DNA from: Arcuatula senhousia
Taxonomy: Eukaryota; Mollusca; Bivalvia; Mytilida; Mytilidae
Length of the DNA: 64,000 nucleotides
Assembly: GCA_963971305.1 (NCBI GenBank)
Contig: OZ020304.1
Coordinates: forward strand, 35,512,502 to 35,576,501
Direction: 5' to 3'
The stretch's first letter is position 1, and the number at the start of each line of letters is the position of its first letter. Made by a program: the position numbers and the translations under genes. A model generated the notes under the pieces. The model searched no databases. It was not told the DNA's origin and saw nothing but the letters and a program-made list of their open reading frames with translations. This document shows positions 1 to 11,785 of this stretch, piece after piece.

Positions 1-150
1 TATTTAATACTATGGGAGAAATTTATGCTTTGCAATTTATGACCACACAACAAGTTTGATGCTAGTTTCATTGATTAATCATTCATTATTAAACTTGAAA
101 CATTTCTTTATTAAATATCAAGTGAAGAGTTTCATCCAAATGCTTTTTAG

Positions 151-3100
151 GTTCCTTTGTGTTGTTTGTGACATTTGGTGGAATTCTACGGTCGTTTGGT
201 ATTTTCATGGTAGAATTTCTGGAGGTATACAACGCAGATTCCACGTCTTCCTCTCTTATTATTGGCTTACAGTTCGCTGTCAGTGGAATAACAGGTACAG
301 TCAAACAGACCATACATACACGGTGTCCAACCCCCGTACAGTGCATTCCGGAAGTAGTGCGGTCCGGAACCGGTATAAATACGGAATTGCAAAAAATGAA
401 GTTTTAAAATGCATATTTTTCTAACTAAATGGGAGTTTAATTGTATTTTTTTCAGTGGAGTTACTCCCTAAACACAAACGATTGATTATATTAGCCGCTG
501 TAACATGCATCTTTTGATATATTTTTTAAATTCGGAAAACGCATTTTCATTTTACGAGTCAAAGGGTGAATATGAAGCAAAAACACGTATTTTGACCGTC
601 TTTATTAATTGAACATCGAAAATTTAACAAGCAAAATAAAGTTTGACCTTTTATGTCTTATTTGTTTAAATTTTAAGCTTAATGGTTTGTTAATAAAAGC
701 ACTATAATTATTTGAAATCAAGCACTAATAATTTGATACTGTACGGCCCGTTGCTTTTTATGGAAATCAAACTGTACGGCTCGTTGCTAAAATAATGTGC
801 ATATTTTTTTTAATTCATAATTGTAAAAAAACATATTAAATAATTGCGCGAGGTTATTTTAAAACCGGTTCAAGTAGTTATGCAGTATTTTAAAGGAGAG
901 AAGAGTTAAAGAAATTGCGAGAGAAGTGTGATAACTGTGTAAACCTTATGAACGAGGTGTTTGACCGGGAACTGGAACTTTGAGGAGTTTGACAGTTCCA
1001 ATCCATTTAGTAGGTTTGTACAACAATCACTGTCCCAGGTTTTCAATGCTTCTTTTTAATTACCTCTTTTTGACCCATTTCCCTCTAAATAAAATAGTAC
1101 TCATATATACCATATATACCACAATGCATGGCACGCAACAACCCGTCTCTTCTACGTCTACTTATACTGACTTCAGAGTATTGAATGTTTTGCAAATATA
1201 CGCCGACAGCTCGATAGGAAGGTTTATATAGATAATACAACTAAATATTTTTGTAGTTAAGAGAAAACTATTAACAATGAAGAAATGTTAATTGAGTGTT
1301 AAGAGAAAACTATGTACAATGAAGAAATGTTAATTTAGTGTTGAGGTGCTGAGATAGCTGCCTTGAATGACTCAGATGATTCACTCAGGCCTCATCGCAA
1401 CAAAACTTCAATAAAAACCTAGTAAGTCTGAGTAATTACTAATGGAGTTGAGAATATTCTCAGACTTAAGAATATTTTTTTGTTTTGTTGCACCGGGGCC
1501 AGGAAAGCGCCCACAAGAAAGTTGTTCCAGTTCCGTATTGTCCGGGGAAAGAATGTTTGTTGACGGATTTGAAGACAAGACTGTGGAATATGGTAGGAGA
1601 TGCGGGTCATGTGTCTAGTGAACCGGTTTAGTTTGATAAGACGATCTTCATCTTTTTTCCTTAGATATTTTATAAAGCATTGTCCAGTGGGATCTGTTCT
1701 GTGGTTTGCTAGGGATCTCAAGTTCAGATCATATTTCATGTCACTTACGCTTGATGTATTATGGGAGCGACTATTGACATGCATATACCTTGCAGTCCTG
1801 CGTTGCTCTTCTTCCATTTTTTTTTGTACTGTGTGTATGAATCCCACATGTAACAGACATACTCCACTTAAGGTTTCACTAGTGATTTGTATGACTCCGT
1901 TTTTACCGGGTGGAACTGATTTTGAAATTTCTGCATAGGAACCCTAAAGTATTGTTAGCATTACAATGGTGATGTTGTTTATTTGTCTGCCTATTTAGGT
2001 AAGTTTGTATTAATACACCTAGGTATTTGAAGGAGTCAACATGCTCAATTTCATGAAGTTCATGGCCATTATTAAAATGTTTCTGTGGAGTTTCGCTATT
2101 TTTTGTTGGATATAAAAGCTACATATAAATACGCTATGGTGTGATCGGCAAACAATTTTATTGTTAATATTAAACCTACTGGAATATCGTTAATGTAAAA
2201 AGGAAAAGGCTCGGTACCAGTACAGAACCCTGAGGAACTCCTGACTTAATTGATGCATTCCTCTTCTTTTATACGTGTACTGTTTTTGGTTGTTATGGTT
2301 TTATTTCTTTTATTTTTTTTTCTTTGTTTTTTTTACGGACCTGCTGCTGATTTTCTGAAGCCCTACCGATTCGTATACAACTCAAATTTTATACCATTCA
2401 TATACTATAGTAATACTCACTTGTCAGAAAATCCAAAAAGATTCGCACAAATATTAATCCTACTTAAATTCTTCCATTGTTAAGGAGTATGTTCGGAAAA
2501 GGCCAAAAACGGCCCTAAAGGAGTAGAGCCACGAAGGCCCCAAAATGGCCCAAAAATTCATCTTTGATATATCTGCTTGTAGTTGCTGCATTAATGTTCA
2601 TTAGACTTTTATTTCATGAAGTGCAATATTTTTTCCTTCAATTATTTATCAAAAAGGAGAGCAGTGAGGTAAAAAATACACTATGTTTGCGAAAAATAAC
2701 AGTTTGTGACAGTTTTCCTTGATTTTCATGTATAAATCGATGAATATGAAATGGACTACACCTGTCGACCAAAATTATTTTGTGATAGAAATGTGTATTA
2801 TGATATTATAAATTCATTATCAAAAAATTACGATGGTCGAGGAATGTGGCCAATACTAATTTTGACGAAATATGCAGTGAAACCTGTGAAAATTTGTGAA
2901 AAAACCGGAATTTTCAATTTTATGGCATGTTTAAAGTCTCTATGCTAAACCTGTGGTGTAAATATTTTGCTAAATCTTTTATGTATGAAAAGTTTGTTCA
3001 TACCTTAACATATTTAAGTAAAATTTTTGACAAGTTAAAATAGTTGAAAAATTAGTGAAAATACCGGGCCGATTTAGGGCCTTCGTGGCTCTACTCCTTT

Positions 3101-6100
3101 CAAATTCGAGGCAGCTACGAAAAATGCTGCTAGAATGGTCCTATACTTTATAAAATGTCATAAATTGTGCATGAATTGTTTACTTTCGTGAATTACAGAC
3201 ACCTTTAAAGTTAGTGAACTTCTTAAAAAATCGCTGTTTTTGACATATTTAGCCTCTTTTTCGGTAAAAATGATGAATATAATGTTGGCCGCATATTCTG
3301 ACCAAAATTATTTTTTGGTTAAAATATTCACTTTTAAGTAATAGATTGATATACTAAAATCTTGTTGGTCAGAGCATGCGGCCACTTTTCATTTTGGCAT
3401 AATAGTGGTGAAAAGGGGTAAACAATCGACAACAATGAAGATTTTCCTGATTTTTCTAATATTTAGGGTGCCATCGAACGAAACAGCACAATTCTATCAC
3501 TAGGAAACAATTATATTTGTTAAATATAGGTATTCTGTGAGCTATTTTCAAAGCATTCATTAAGGTTTCTTGAAAATCAAAAATCAGCCAAATTACAGGG
3601 CCAATTATAGGCATTTGTGAACATATTCCAAACGACAAAATACTTGAATCTAAAAAAGTACACCCAATCATATACCTTTAGATCCGAAAACCTATTCCAG
3701 TCGTAGTTCTATAAATACAAGTACAAATTCTAATTAAAAACGGATATAAAGGCCTAATTTAGCTATGCTGTATAACGATATTTCAAGGAATAACCTCTCA
3801 TCAGCTGCATTCGAATCAACACATTGGAAGACCAAAAACCAAAATGTGTTGAACGAAAAGTACTTAAGACCAAAACTTTCGAACAGAGTAGGTCAAATCC
3901 AGCACAGAGAATATTGACCTAGTGCAGTACAAAGAAAGAAACTTGGTGTCATTAACAATTGTAAATGTAACAACCGGAAATTTCAAAGACAAAAAATATA
4001 TGGGAAGTTAATCTCCCCGGGTATTGTTCCTTCATATTTTTTTTGCTTTATTTTGCTTTATTATAATATTTAATGATATTATACAGCCACAGTCAATGTC
4101 TGCTATATCCAGAGCAAATGAGTGAGTGGATTTGTGTTTTACCCCAAAGAAACGCTACATAGTTTATTTATAGGCGATGGACACGGAAGTATGATAAAAT
4201 GAACATGATGAAAAATGTTGGGTCAGCAGGAAACATGGGAACAGTTAATTTTGAACAGAAAAGGAGAGAGGCGAAAAACTTAGCTTTTGTGGTGCACAAA
4301 CTTGACAGTCCACAAAGGGGTATCGTGCCGTCATGAAGCGTGACACTTTCCACACACGTTGGTCCACTATGGACAGCAGTCATGGTTTTCGTATTATATA
4401 CCAGACGAACCCCGCGAACGAGGACTACGGTACACATTTCAGCCACCTAGGGTACACGCTTCGTCGCTCAAAGACTTAGCACCCGATATCAGAATCCCAC
4501 GACCTTTAGTCGCCTCTTACGACAAACTGGGCTCTGTTGTTAGGGGCCTATTCATCTCTTGGGTCCGCACAAGACTAATTACTTGTTTGTTGTCTTTATT
4601 TGACTGCTTGACAATATCTTACAGTGCCTCTTAACGAGTTGGCTAGGAACCGTGAACTAGTAATAATTTAAACAAAGTCCCTATCTTTTTTTATTTAAAA
4701 ACGTATTCAAAGTGAAGTCTACTACATGAGAAGAATACGGAATGGTTCGTTGAGATACTTTTCATCAGGTATTATGCGCAAAAAGGTGTAACGGGCCGTA
4801 CAGTTTCAGAGTGAGTACGCGCAACGTGCCGTACAGTATCATTGCAACGGGCCGTACAGTGAAGAAAAAACTATGATCTTTGTTTTCTTTTAAAGTATAT
4901 AGTTTTACCTCCAATTGTTGAATGATTTCCAAAACTATACTTATAAAGTTTCTGTTGATACCCAGATGATTAATTAAATGTTTGTATAGTACCAAATATA
5001 TATGATTTTTCTGTCGAGTTTTCTAATAAAATATCATGACCCTAATGCGTTTTCAAAAGTATACGACGAAGGATTCAGAATTGTTGCATTTGTGTATTTA
5101 TTTATTTTACCAAAGGTTTCCTTTACACGAATCATAATCAAAAAGTATTTTTGAACAATTCAATGTATTAATATTCAAGGTTTTCTTAGTCAACACTCAA
5201 ATTTTCTTCCTTGTTTACCATTGAAAAACGCACTATTTCCGGAATGCACTGTACGGGGGTTGGACACCGTGACATATGTATAATTCAAAACTTGTATGGA
5301 AGTTATCATATTTGATTTTAAATCTACTTAATATAGAAAAGTTATAATACTGGTGATGGGTGTGTTAACATAGAAAACAAGAATGTGTAAAATAAACTTA
5401 TGTTCACAACAATGCTTTAAAAAGCATTGCCGATATAATAATTATCAGTTTTACTGATAAAAAATCATTTTTATTTCATTATTCACCTAGCCTGGACCCA
5501 GTTTGACAAAAAATTCTAACCATCAAGCGTAATTTCAAGGATTTGTATTGGTTTAAAAAACACCAGCTTTAAAAAATGATTGTTATGTGAAAAAGGGACA
5601 AGTTCTCTTCAAGTCATTCAAACTGAAAGCTCTATACTATATCGTTTACTAGTAATCATGTTATTTCTAAAGAACATATATAAGAGAGTTAAAGCAAAAG
5701 ATTAAAATTGATTTTAGTATGCATTTTTCAGGATTTTTGGTAATGACAGTTGGTTTGAAATTCTTTACTGCAAGACAACTTATTATAACCGGTGGTTTCG
5801 TTGGCAGCATTGGTCTTATCATCAATACATTTGCTGACAGTGTTTATTTCTTCATATTGTCGCACAGTATACTTGCAGGTACGTTAGGCAATATAGCAAG
5901 TCAAAAAAGAAACTCTTTAATACAAATCTACCACTCATACAAATGTACCACATGTGACCAATAGTTGAAAATGTTCAAATCGGCTGTGAACTAAAAATTA
6001 CCATATGAAGGATAGCAACTTCAGAAAGCATCGCCACAACATTCACAAATCAAATGAAACATTCTTGTAAACGAGTTATTTCACTAATCTTCTAAGTAGC

Positions 6101-9100
6101 TGGGTAGTCCTGTTTTCTTTTCTTTTCTTATTAGAATTTCCTTGTAGAAATCCTATATATGAAAAAAAATGTCCCTAAGATGATGAGCAACATTTCTTTT
6201 TAAACTGTACAATTAACAAAAAAGAAAGGGATACATTACTTAAAAACCTTTAAGATTGGTATCCAAATTTTGATCTGCTTAACAATAATGAAAAACTAAT
6301 AAAAATTTTAAACCCGTCAACACCTGAAGAAATTGGGATTATTGTCTCTTTTATAGATCGGTCATTAGAACTGAGGAAGGGAGAGCCTAGTTAGTTCCAA
6401 TATTTAATATAAAATGTTTATATTACTGACTATATGTTTGTTTCATATTCTTCATGTCAATTTGTTATTATTCATGTATGTCATTGCTTTATAATGTATG
6501 TCATTGTCATTGTTTTGTATTGTATGCCATGACTGTACTAGTCTGTAGTTGCATTAATAAACATAATAATGTCTAAAAACTTTTTTTACAGGAACTTCAA
6601 TCGGGTTTATAAATGGACCTTGTTTATTTTCACTTGGAAAATATTTTGATACTAAACGAAGTTTAGCAAACGGAATAACATTAAGTGGTGTTAGTTTTGG
6701 AGGTTTATTTATGGGGCCTTTATCAAGATATCTGATAGATACATATGGTCTGAAGGGAGCTTTCCTCATCATAGGAGCTATGTACTCACATACAATTGCA
6801 GCAGGTGCACTTATAAGACCAGATTCGTTTTATAAAGTAGAAATTAAAAGGAAAAGGAAAATAAGTGACACAAAAAATCAAAGTACTGGAATAAAGCAGG
6901 CTCAGTCTCGACAATCTTCTTCAAAGGGTGAAATCAATTCTGATATGCGACAGCGAAAAATAAGCGATACCAACTCGATTTCAATTTCTGTTGAAAAACA
7001 GGACCCAAATGAGACAAATGGTTCATCGTTAGGCAATAAAGCGTTGAAACGAAACATGAATGAGTCTAGTGAGTCACAGAGAACCAGAAAAATCAGTGAA
7101 CCTGCAAGACCAGACATGAAAAAACAACAAAGGTCAAGGAAGATCAGTGATCCTGTAAGACCAGACATGTCTCAAAGGTCTAGAAAAATCAGTGATACAA
7201 GAAAGCCAGAAAGTGTCTCCTTGTTAGAGGAACACAATGAACAACTTGATGGATTCCGCCCGCGATCTCCAACGTCTGACTCATTTTCTCCATTGGCAAG
7301 AAAAGCTATGCTGCAACGTATGCGTTCTAGAACTGAATCAGAAGTTGTTCAGTTGGACATTACAGATCAAAATCTGAACAAATCAGGCAATATCAACTCA
7401 TCAGAGGGAGATATTCCAAATAGATTTCAGAAACCAAGCTCAAAAAAGAATTTTTACGTCAGTAGTGAGTTTTTGTTTGATATATCAACAGCTGAAATAA
7501 TACAAGCTATTAGTTTAGAAAGTATCAATAGCAAGGACAATAGTACATTAAAGACAAAGGAAGCAAAGCCAACAATAATCATTGTATTAAGATACCTGTG
7601 TAATTGTACTCTCTTTAAGGACATTCCTTTAATAATATTTTTAATAGGATATTTCATTGGAAGCATAGGTTGTTTTTATCCCATAGTATACATTCCTCCC
7701 TTAGGAGATTCTCATGGAATAGATAAAACACGCATGAGTGTACTTATAGCAATTTCAAGTGCAATAGATGTGTTTGGTCGTGCTGGAAGTGGATTTCTGG
7801 CAGACAGGGGCTTCATTTCCAGAAAACAAATCATGATTACAGTCCTAGTCATCTGTGGCCTGTTGAACTGTTTGAATTCTTTTTATGAGGAATATTGGTC
7901 ATTGATAGTATTTTCAATCATATATGGAGCTATAGGAGGGACTATTTTTGCTATTAATACATCAACGTTATCGGAGATAGTAGAAGTAGAAAGATTGGGT
8001 CAAGCCGTTGGTTTGATGGTTGGCGGTCAGCAGTTGTCACTGGGAATATTTGGACCATTTTGTGGTAGGTAGCAGCAATGAAAAAATAAAACTAGAAAAT
8101 GTGCCTATGAGCCACAAGATGGCCCTTCCGTTCTTGAAATATCATTGACCCTTAATGTGTATTACCTGGGATATGGACCTTTACCAAGAAATTGATCAAA
8201 AGTTATCATGTGTAAAATATAGGTCGCTGTGACCTTATTTCTGGTCGGTGGTGCCATGTTACCAAGACTGATCGAGTAGTGAAATATTATTGACCCCTAA
8301 CCTGAGAAAACCATATCGAATTAATTATTGTCTCAGCCCTAACTTGTAGTATTCAAGATATGGACCTTAACCAAGAACTTAAGTCATTCATGCGTAAAAC
8401 ATAGGTCACAGTGACCTTATTTCTAGTGGGTGGTGTAGCCCTACCCAAGACCCATCTGGTGGTGAAATATCATTGACCCCCAACATCTAGGATCCGAGTA
8501 ATGGACCTTAACCAAGAACTTAATCAAAGTGTTACGGACGGACAAGGGTAAAACTATATGGTCGATCCACATACTTGGTCAGGCCATAAAAATACTCACA
8601 ATGACATGACTTGACAAAAATTAATCCATCCCCGGCATAAAAAAACTACAATAAAAGTTTCCTCCAAACGATTTTAGGAAATACCAAAACAAATTTAAGG
8701 GCATTCAAAATTTGATAGTTGCAATGATAAGGGAAATCAAAAACAATGGTAACAAGAGGCTCCTAGGAGCCTGAATCACTCACCTGACTTCAATGACTGA
8801 TGGAATGAAAATATTTGTGAGCATCTGGGGCAAAACTCAGATAAAGAATCCTCATACAACTTACACCTTGACAGTTAGGGGCCATAACTTTTAAAGGGGT
8901 CATCTGACAGCTTCAGACAAATGGATATTTTTAAAAAGCTAAATGAACTGAAGCATTAAGCAAGCAACAGTTTTTCTCTATGAGCCCCCCCCCCCCCAAA
9001 AAAAAACCAACAACCTCCAAACCCCACTATTTTTCACCTTTAAAGGGCAATAACCCCTATAAGGAATCATCTGACTTTGACCGAATGGATACTTTTGTAC

Positions 9101-9885
9101 ATGTAGAGCTCAAATAGGCTGAAGATTTATGGAAACAACAGATTTTCTCTATCCACAGAAGTTTTTGATTCTATTGTATAGCTCAAAAACATGAAAAATC
9201 ACATTTTTTTTACCTTAAAAAGGGCAGTTACACCTCTCATGGATAATCTGACAGCATTGACACAATGGAGACTATTGTAGAGCTCAATGAGCTGAAGGTA
9301 TTAGCATGCAACCACTTTTCTCTATCTGCAATAGTTTTCATTCTGTAGGCCAAAAACTCAACTTTAAAGGGCCATAACTCCTATAGGTAGTCATCTAACA
9401 ACGTTGACCCAATGAAGACTTTTGTAGAGCAAAATGAGCTGAAAGTTTAAGCGAGCAACAGCTTTTCTCTGACTGCAATAATTTTCATTCTATAGACCAA
9501 AACATGAAAAAAACACTATCTTTCACCTTTAAAGGGCCATTGCCTCTATAAGGGGTCATCTGACAACTACCACCTAATGGAGACTTTGTAGAGCTTTTGA
9601 TTCTGAAGAGCCTTAGATCCTTCAGATTTTTTCTATCTGTTCTGGTTATTAAGATGGAATCATTAATGATGAAGGAAAAAGTTTAACTTAAAGACTTTCT
9701 GATCTTCTTTCTTTTTTTTTTCAGGTGCACTTCGAGATCTGACAGGAAGTTACAATGCAACATTTTATTTTCTAGGAGTTTCATGTGTTTTAGGAGCACT
9801 ACTTATAGCTTTAAGCATAATATTGTTTAACTTTAAGAAAAATAAGGAAAATCTTAAAAATGAAACTAATATAGAAATTCAATAA
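151..9885 (+). CDS. SLC16-type monocarboxylate transporter (MFS), 5'-partial
   Basis: Probable proton-linked or facilitative monocarboxylate transporter of the plasma membrane (MFS, SLC16 family); the substrate cannot be told. Exons seen: 151-294, 5732-5878, 6592-8064, 9725-9885 (stop TAA 9883-9885). Phases 1, 1 and 1 join perfectly, giving about 640 residues. Exon 151-294 encodes TM1 and the start of TM2 (LRSFGIFMVEFLE); the N-terminal exon with the usual DGGWGW-type motif lies left of the window. Exon 6592-8064 carries the TM4-TM6 region (KRSLANGITLSG, GLKGAFLIIGA), a very long cytoplasmic loop of roughly 230 residues, and TM7-TM11. AIDVFGRAGSGFLADR matches the TM8 D-x-x-x-R pair and following Gly/Asp of MCTs. 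The last exon holds TM12 and a Lys/Asn-rich tail. The loop has five R-x-R-K-I-S motifs (see finding). Which SLC16 member it is cannot be decided. The intron between the first two exons is almost entirely a nested transposon. Confidence 0.9.
738..787 (+). repeat. Left subterminal motif pair of the CACGGTG element
   Basis: ACTGTACGGCCCGTTGC at 738-754 and ACTGTACGGCTCGTTGC at 771-787 are in the same orientation. The inverted form appears three times near the other end of the element. Subterminal repeated motifs commonly bind transposase; that role here is inferred. Confidence 0.7.
1256..1339. repeat. 42-bp tandem duplication
   Basis: Two adjacent copies of a 42-bp unit beginning GTTAAGAGAAAAC start at 1256 and 1298 with only a few differences. 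They lie inside the CACGGTG element. No function is evident. Confidence 0.7.
1419..2246 (-). pseudogene. Broken non-LTR retrotransposon reverse transcriptase, 3' end
   Basis: Read on the - strand, 2246-2105 encodes SGVPQGSVLVPSLF, YINDIP and LFADH, the RT block in which intact elements have FADD. The catalytic Asp pair is therefore damaged. After frame breaks, the open frame 1847-1419 (142 codons) gives an RT C-terminal region with QRRTARY and FFPRTIRNWNN, as in CR1/Jockey-like LINEs. The 5' portion is missing, as expected for a 5'-truncated LINE. It lies within the 319-5271 DNA transposon, so it is probably a secondary insertion. Confidence 0.75.
2517..3100. mobile_element. 584-bp inverted-repeat element (MITE-like)
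   Basis: Perfect 24-bp inverted repeats at 2517-2540 (AAAGGAGTAGAGCCACGAAG...) and 3077-3100 bound an AT-rich interior. No clear target duplication is seen, so the true ends may differ slightly. It is nested within the larger transposon at 319-5271. Between and beyond the ends, short palindromic pieces recur (GACCAAAATTATTTT near 2768 and 3300). Confidence 0.5.
3755..3990 (+). repeat. Dispersed repeat, copy 1 (matches 50245-50480)
   Basis: This stretch and 50245-50480 share an ordered series of matches in the same orientation: ATATTTCAAGGA, AACCTCTCATCAGC, AAAGTACTT, AAAGAAAC(T/C)TGGTGT. Divergence is moderate. It is an unclassified interspersed repeat; no coding potential is recognised. Confidence 0.6.
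4789..4860 (-). repeat. Right subterminal motif triplet of the CACGGTG element
   Basis: Three copies of (GC/T)AACG(G/T)GCCGTACAGT lie at 4789-4804, 4821-4837 and 4844-4860, inverted relative to the left pair at 738-787. The CGTACAGT part also occurs inside the terminal inverted repeat, so terminal and subterminal sites may share a binding protein. Confidence 0.7.
6165..6394 (+). pseudogene. LINE ORF2 C-terminal remnant
   Basis: The frame starting near 6170 reads CP, DEQHFFLNCTINKKERDTLL, then a stop, then DWYPNFDLLNNNEKLIKIL and IGIIVSFIDRSLELR before a terminal stop. The C-x-x-x-x-E/D-x-H-F-x-x-x-C pattern followed by an NNEEK-like tail is typical of the extreme C-terminus of non-LTR retrotransposon polyproteins. 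Only the 3' end is present, inside the transporter intron 5879-6591. Confidence 0.6.
6855..7196 (+). other. Array of five R-x-R-K-I-S-[D/E] motifs in transporter loop
   Basis: Five copies are encoded at 6855-6869, 6954-6968, 7086-7100, 7137-7151 and 7182-7196: RKISD, RKISD, RKISE, RKISD, RKISD. Each is preceded by a basic residue two positions upstream, so every copy fits the R-x-R-x-x-S consensus of AGC kinases such as Akt/SGK. Copies 3-5 are also linked by RPDM or a similar spacer, which suggests growth by duplication. All lie in the TM6-TM7 loop, the cytosolic regulatory loop of MFS transporters. Phosphorylation is inferred. Confidence 0.7.
8085..8545. repeat. Degenerate tandem repeat in transporter intron
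   Basis: Several diverged units contain recurring pieces such as ATATGGACCTTAACCAAG, AACATAGGTCACAGTGACC and GAAATATCATTGACCC. It ends near a GGACGGACA stretch. Its layout resembles the tandem cores of the HINE-like elements elsewhere in the window, but no matching ends were found. Confidence 0.6.
8751..9650 (-). mobile_element. HINE-like element, 3' part only (AACAAGAGGCTCC family)
   Basis: On the - strand the element ends GGAGCCTCTTGTT after the hairpin AGGCTCC-TA-GGAGCCT, with GTCAGGTGAG just inside. This is the same 3' end as 45199-48525 and 13661-15148. The body holds about five diverged units of roughly 155 bp (TTTTCTCTATCTGC, AAAGGGCCATAAC, GAGCTGAA). The 5' palindrome and microsatellite are missing, so the copy is 5'-truncated. 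It lies in the last transporter intron, opposite to the direction of transcription. Confidence 0.7.
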
Positions 9886-9895
9886 TGTAATATCA

Positions 9896-9901
9896 AATAA
9901 A
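9896..9901 (+). terminator. Candidate polyadenylation signal of the transporter gene
   Basis: AATAAA lies 11 bases after the transporter stop codon. It is the first canonical hexamer in the 3' region. Its use is inferred; a longer 3' UTR with a later site is possible. Confidence 0.45.
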
Positions 9902-9995
9902 TGTGGAACAAATCCTTGTTATACAACTGAGATCTTAAAATCATATTCTGTACCTGCCATTGTTTTTATGATTTATCAAAAAATGGCATTTAAAT

Positions 9996-10121
9996 ACAAT
10001 AAGAGTAGGCTCAATGGTGGCCGCTACAAAGTTCAGGCTGGCAAACTACTAGCTGGAGAGGGATTCACATCAGCATTAAGGTTGTTTCCTTATCAAGGGG
10101 AGATAAATATGTTTAAACTAA
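9996..10121 (+). repeat. 3' tail of a SINE, 5'-truncated
   Basis: The segment from AATAAGAGTAGGCTCAAT through CTAGCTGGAGAGGGATT to AATATGTTTAAACTAA matches, in inverted orientation, the 3' half of the full SINE at 16896-17261, including the same end sequence. The tRNA-like head is absent. It follows the 3' end of the transporter gene by about 100 bp and could be part of its 3' UTR. Confidence 0.7.
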
Positions 10122-11785
10122 ATACTATATACAATTCACTTAAAAGATAAATATTCACACGAAACATTAAAATTGAATCTTAATGTCTTATTACTTTTTA
10201 AGTTTTCAACTTTTTTTAGATCAACATATAATATTGGACCAGGACCAATAATAAAAGTGTTTTGTAAAATTCATGATTAAAGTGTTCAGACTATACAGAA
10301 CCACCTTGCATTAATATCTGTATTGGCATCTGCTTTAGTACTTTGTATATTGCAAAATAAGTTAAAAACACCTGGAAATAAATAAATAATTTAATTTGCC
10401 ATAAAAAAATACATATAAATTAACAAACTATGAAACTCATGAACAGTAAAAGCTTTTAACTGCAACAGACAGTTCAAACAATGCAATTTGTGAATTAAGA
10501 CAAAGTAAAAAGCTAGAGCAGAATGTTTTACAATGTATAATTTAAAAAAAAACCTACCATTTAATATATTGAAAGTTCTTTACATTTTACATGCATCCAC
10601 ATTTAATAATTGCATTTAAAAGCAGTTTATTCTTGCGTTGGGTTATGTAATATAAGCAATAAAGATTAATATTCAGCGGTTATTGAATGAAATCCAAACC
10701 ACTTGCTTTCAAACTAAAGGAATTTATGTAAACTTTGTGAGTGATAAAGAGGATTTACACATCCATAGATCTTTTTAAGTTATCTTAATGCTTAAATTCC
10801 ATTATTTCTTTTTTTACATTACTGATTTGTTAAAGATTAAAATTTCATTGTTCCACTGCATTCTTATGAAATACATTCAATGTATATAATTACATTCCAA
10901 TAAAATATATTAAATGTTTGCACAGACAATTGCATGAAATGCATGGTTTATCCTTTGTTAAATTATTCCGCACAAGTCCTTGTTAAGGTGGCATGTGCTA
11001 ATGAGTTTCATAAAGAAATAAATCTGCATTAGAGTGTGATTATATACATGTACATGTATGTCCTTTTTCAAAAATGCTGTAAATGGACGAATAAAGTTTG
11101 TTACATGCACCAATTGAATATTCTTTGTGGAAAATTATCAAGTGGTGTGAGTGTTCCAGATATAGCCCTTTACAATAAAACATTTAAGAAACTTCTAATA
11201 ACACATTTTAAAAAAAAAAAATTTTATATGGAAAAAATATCATCTTGAAAACCAAAAAAATTTGACAGTATAGTTGTAACTATTAAACCCATTAATTATT
11301 TTAATTGTACTGATTTATATAAAAAAAAAATTAGAACATCCAATAAACGAATGAAACCAACAAAAGTTTCATTTTAGAATCATTATTACATGCCCAAAAT
11401 ATATTTAACTCTACATAGAATAATCCAGGAAAAAAATACAGAGTTTGAGCAAATCCTACATGTAGATCCAGGATGTAGATGTTTCAAAAGAATTCGAAAG
11501 AAAGTATTCATTGCACAACTTGCCATTCTTATAAATACATTCAATTAATTTTTATGATATTGATGACCTATGTTATATATAACTTAAATTTCTTTGAAAA
11601 TGAAGCTTTTCTATAAATGTTTAAGCACCACAAGATATGTTGTAAATATAACCAGCTGCTACTGACCAACAACACAACCTTTTATAGATCTATATATAGT
11701 AAAAAAAGTTTTTTTCCATTTCATATGTAACAGATTAATCTTGTTGTTTCATCTAATTGAAGCGTTATTTATCTTGAAGTCAATG
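10122..11785. other. Intergenic AT-rich DNA between convergent genes
   Basis: This spans the end of the transporter and the end of ZBBX. It is AT-rich with homopolymer runs, and I find no supported gene, RNA or structured repeat. Part of it should be the 3' UTR of one or both convergent genes. Confidence 0.5.

Larger units (their letters stand above)
319..5271. mobile_element. 4.95-kb TIR DNA transposon with CACGGTG ends (Transib/RAG-like?)
   Basis: Perfect 35-bp terminal inverted repeats lie at 319-353 and 5237-5271, starting CACGGTGTCCAACCC, with weaker similarity about 8 bp further in. The flanks are a 5-bp direct repeat ACATA (314-318 and 5272-5276), the expected target duplication. Subterminal copies of a GTACGGCCCGTTGC-like motif occur twice on the left and three times inverted on the right. 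CAC-initial TIRs plus 5-bp duplications are the hallmark of Transib and RAG-like elements, but no transposase reading frame is visible, so this copy looks non-autonomous or decayed. The interior hosts a LINE fragment and another inverted-repeat pair. It fills most of the transporter intron 295-5731. Confidence 0.75.

Noticed and set aside
4359..4634. 91-codon open frame (ends with LISYSAS-like tail) and an overlapping 92-codon frame on the other strand
   Set aside because: It contains a GTCGCCTCTTACGACA-like block I associate with dispersed lophotrochozoan repeats; there is no splice context and no recognised protein family, so I do not call a gene.
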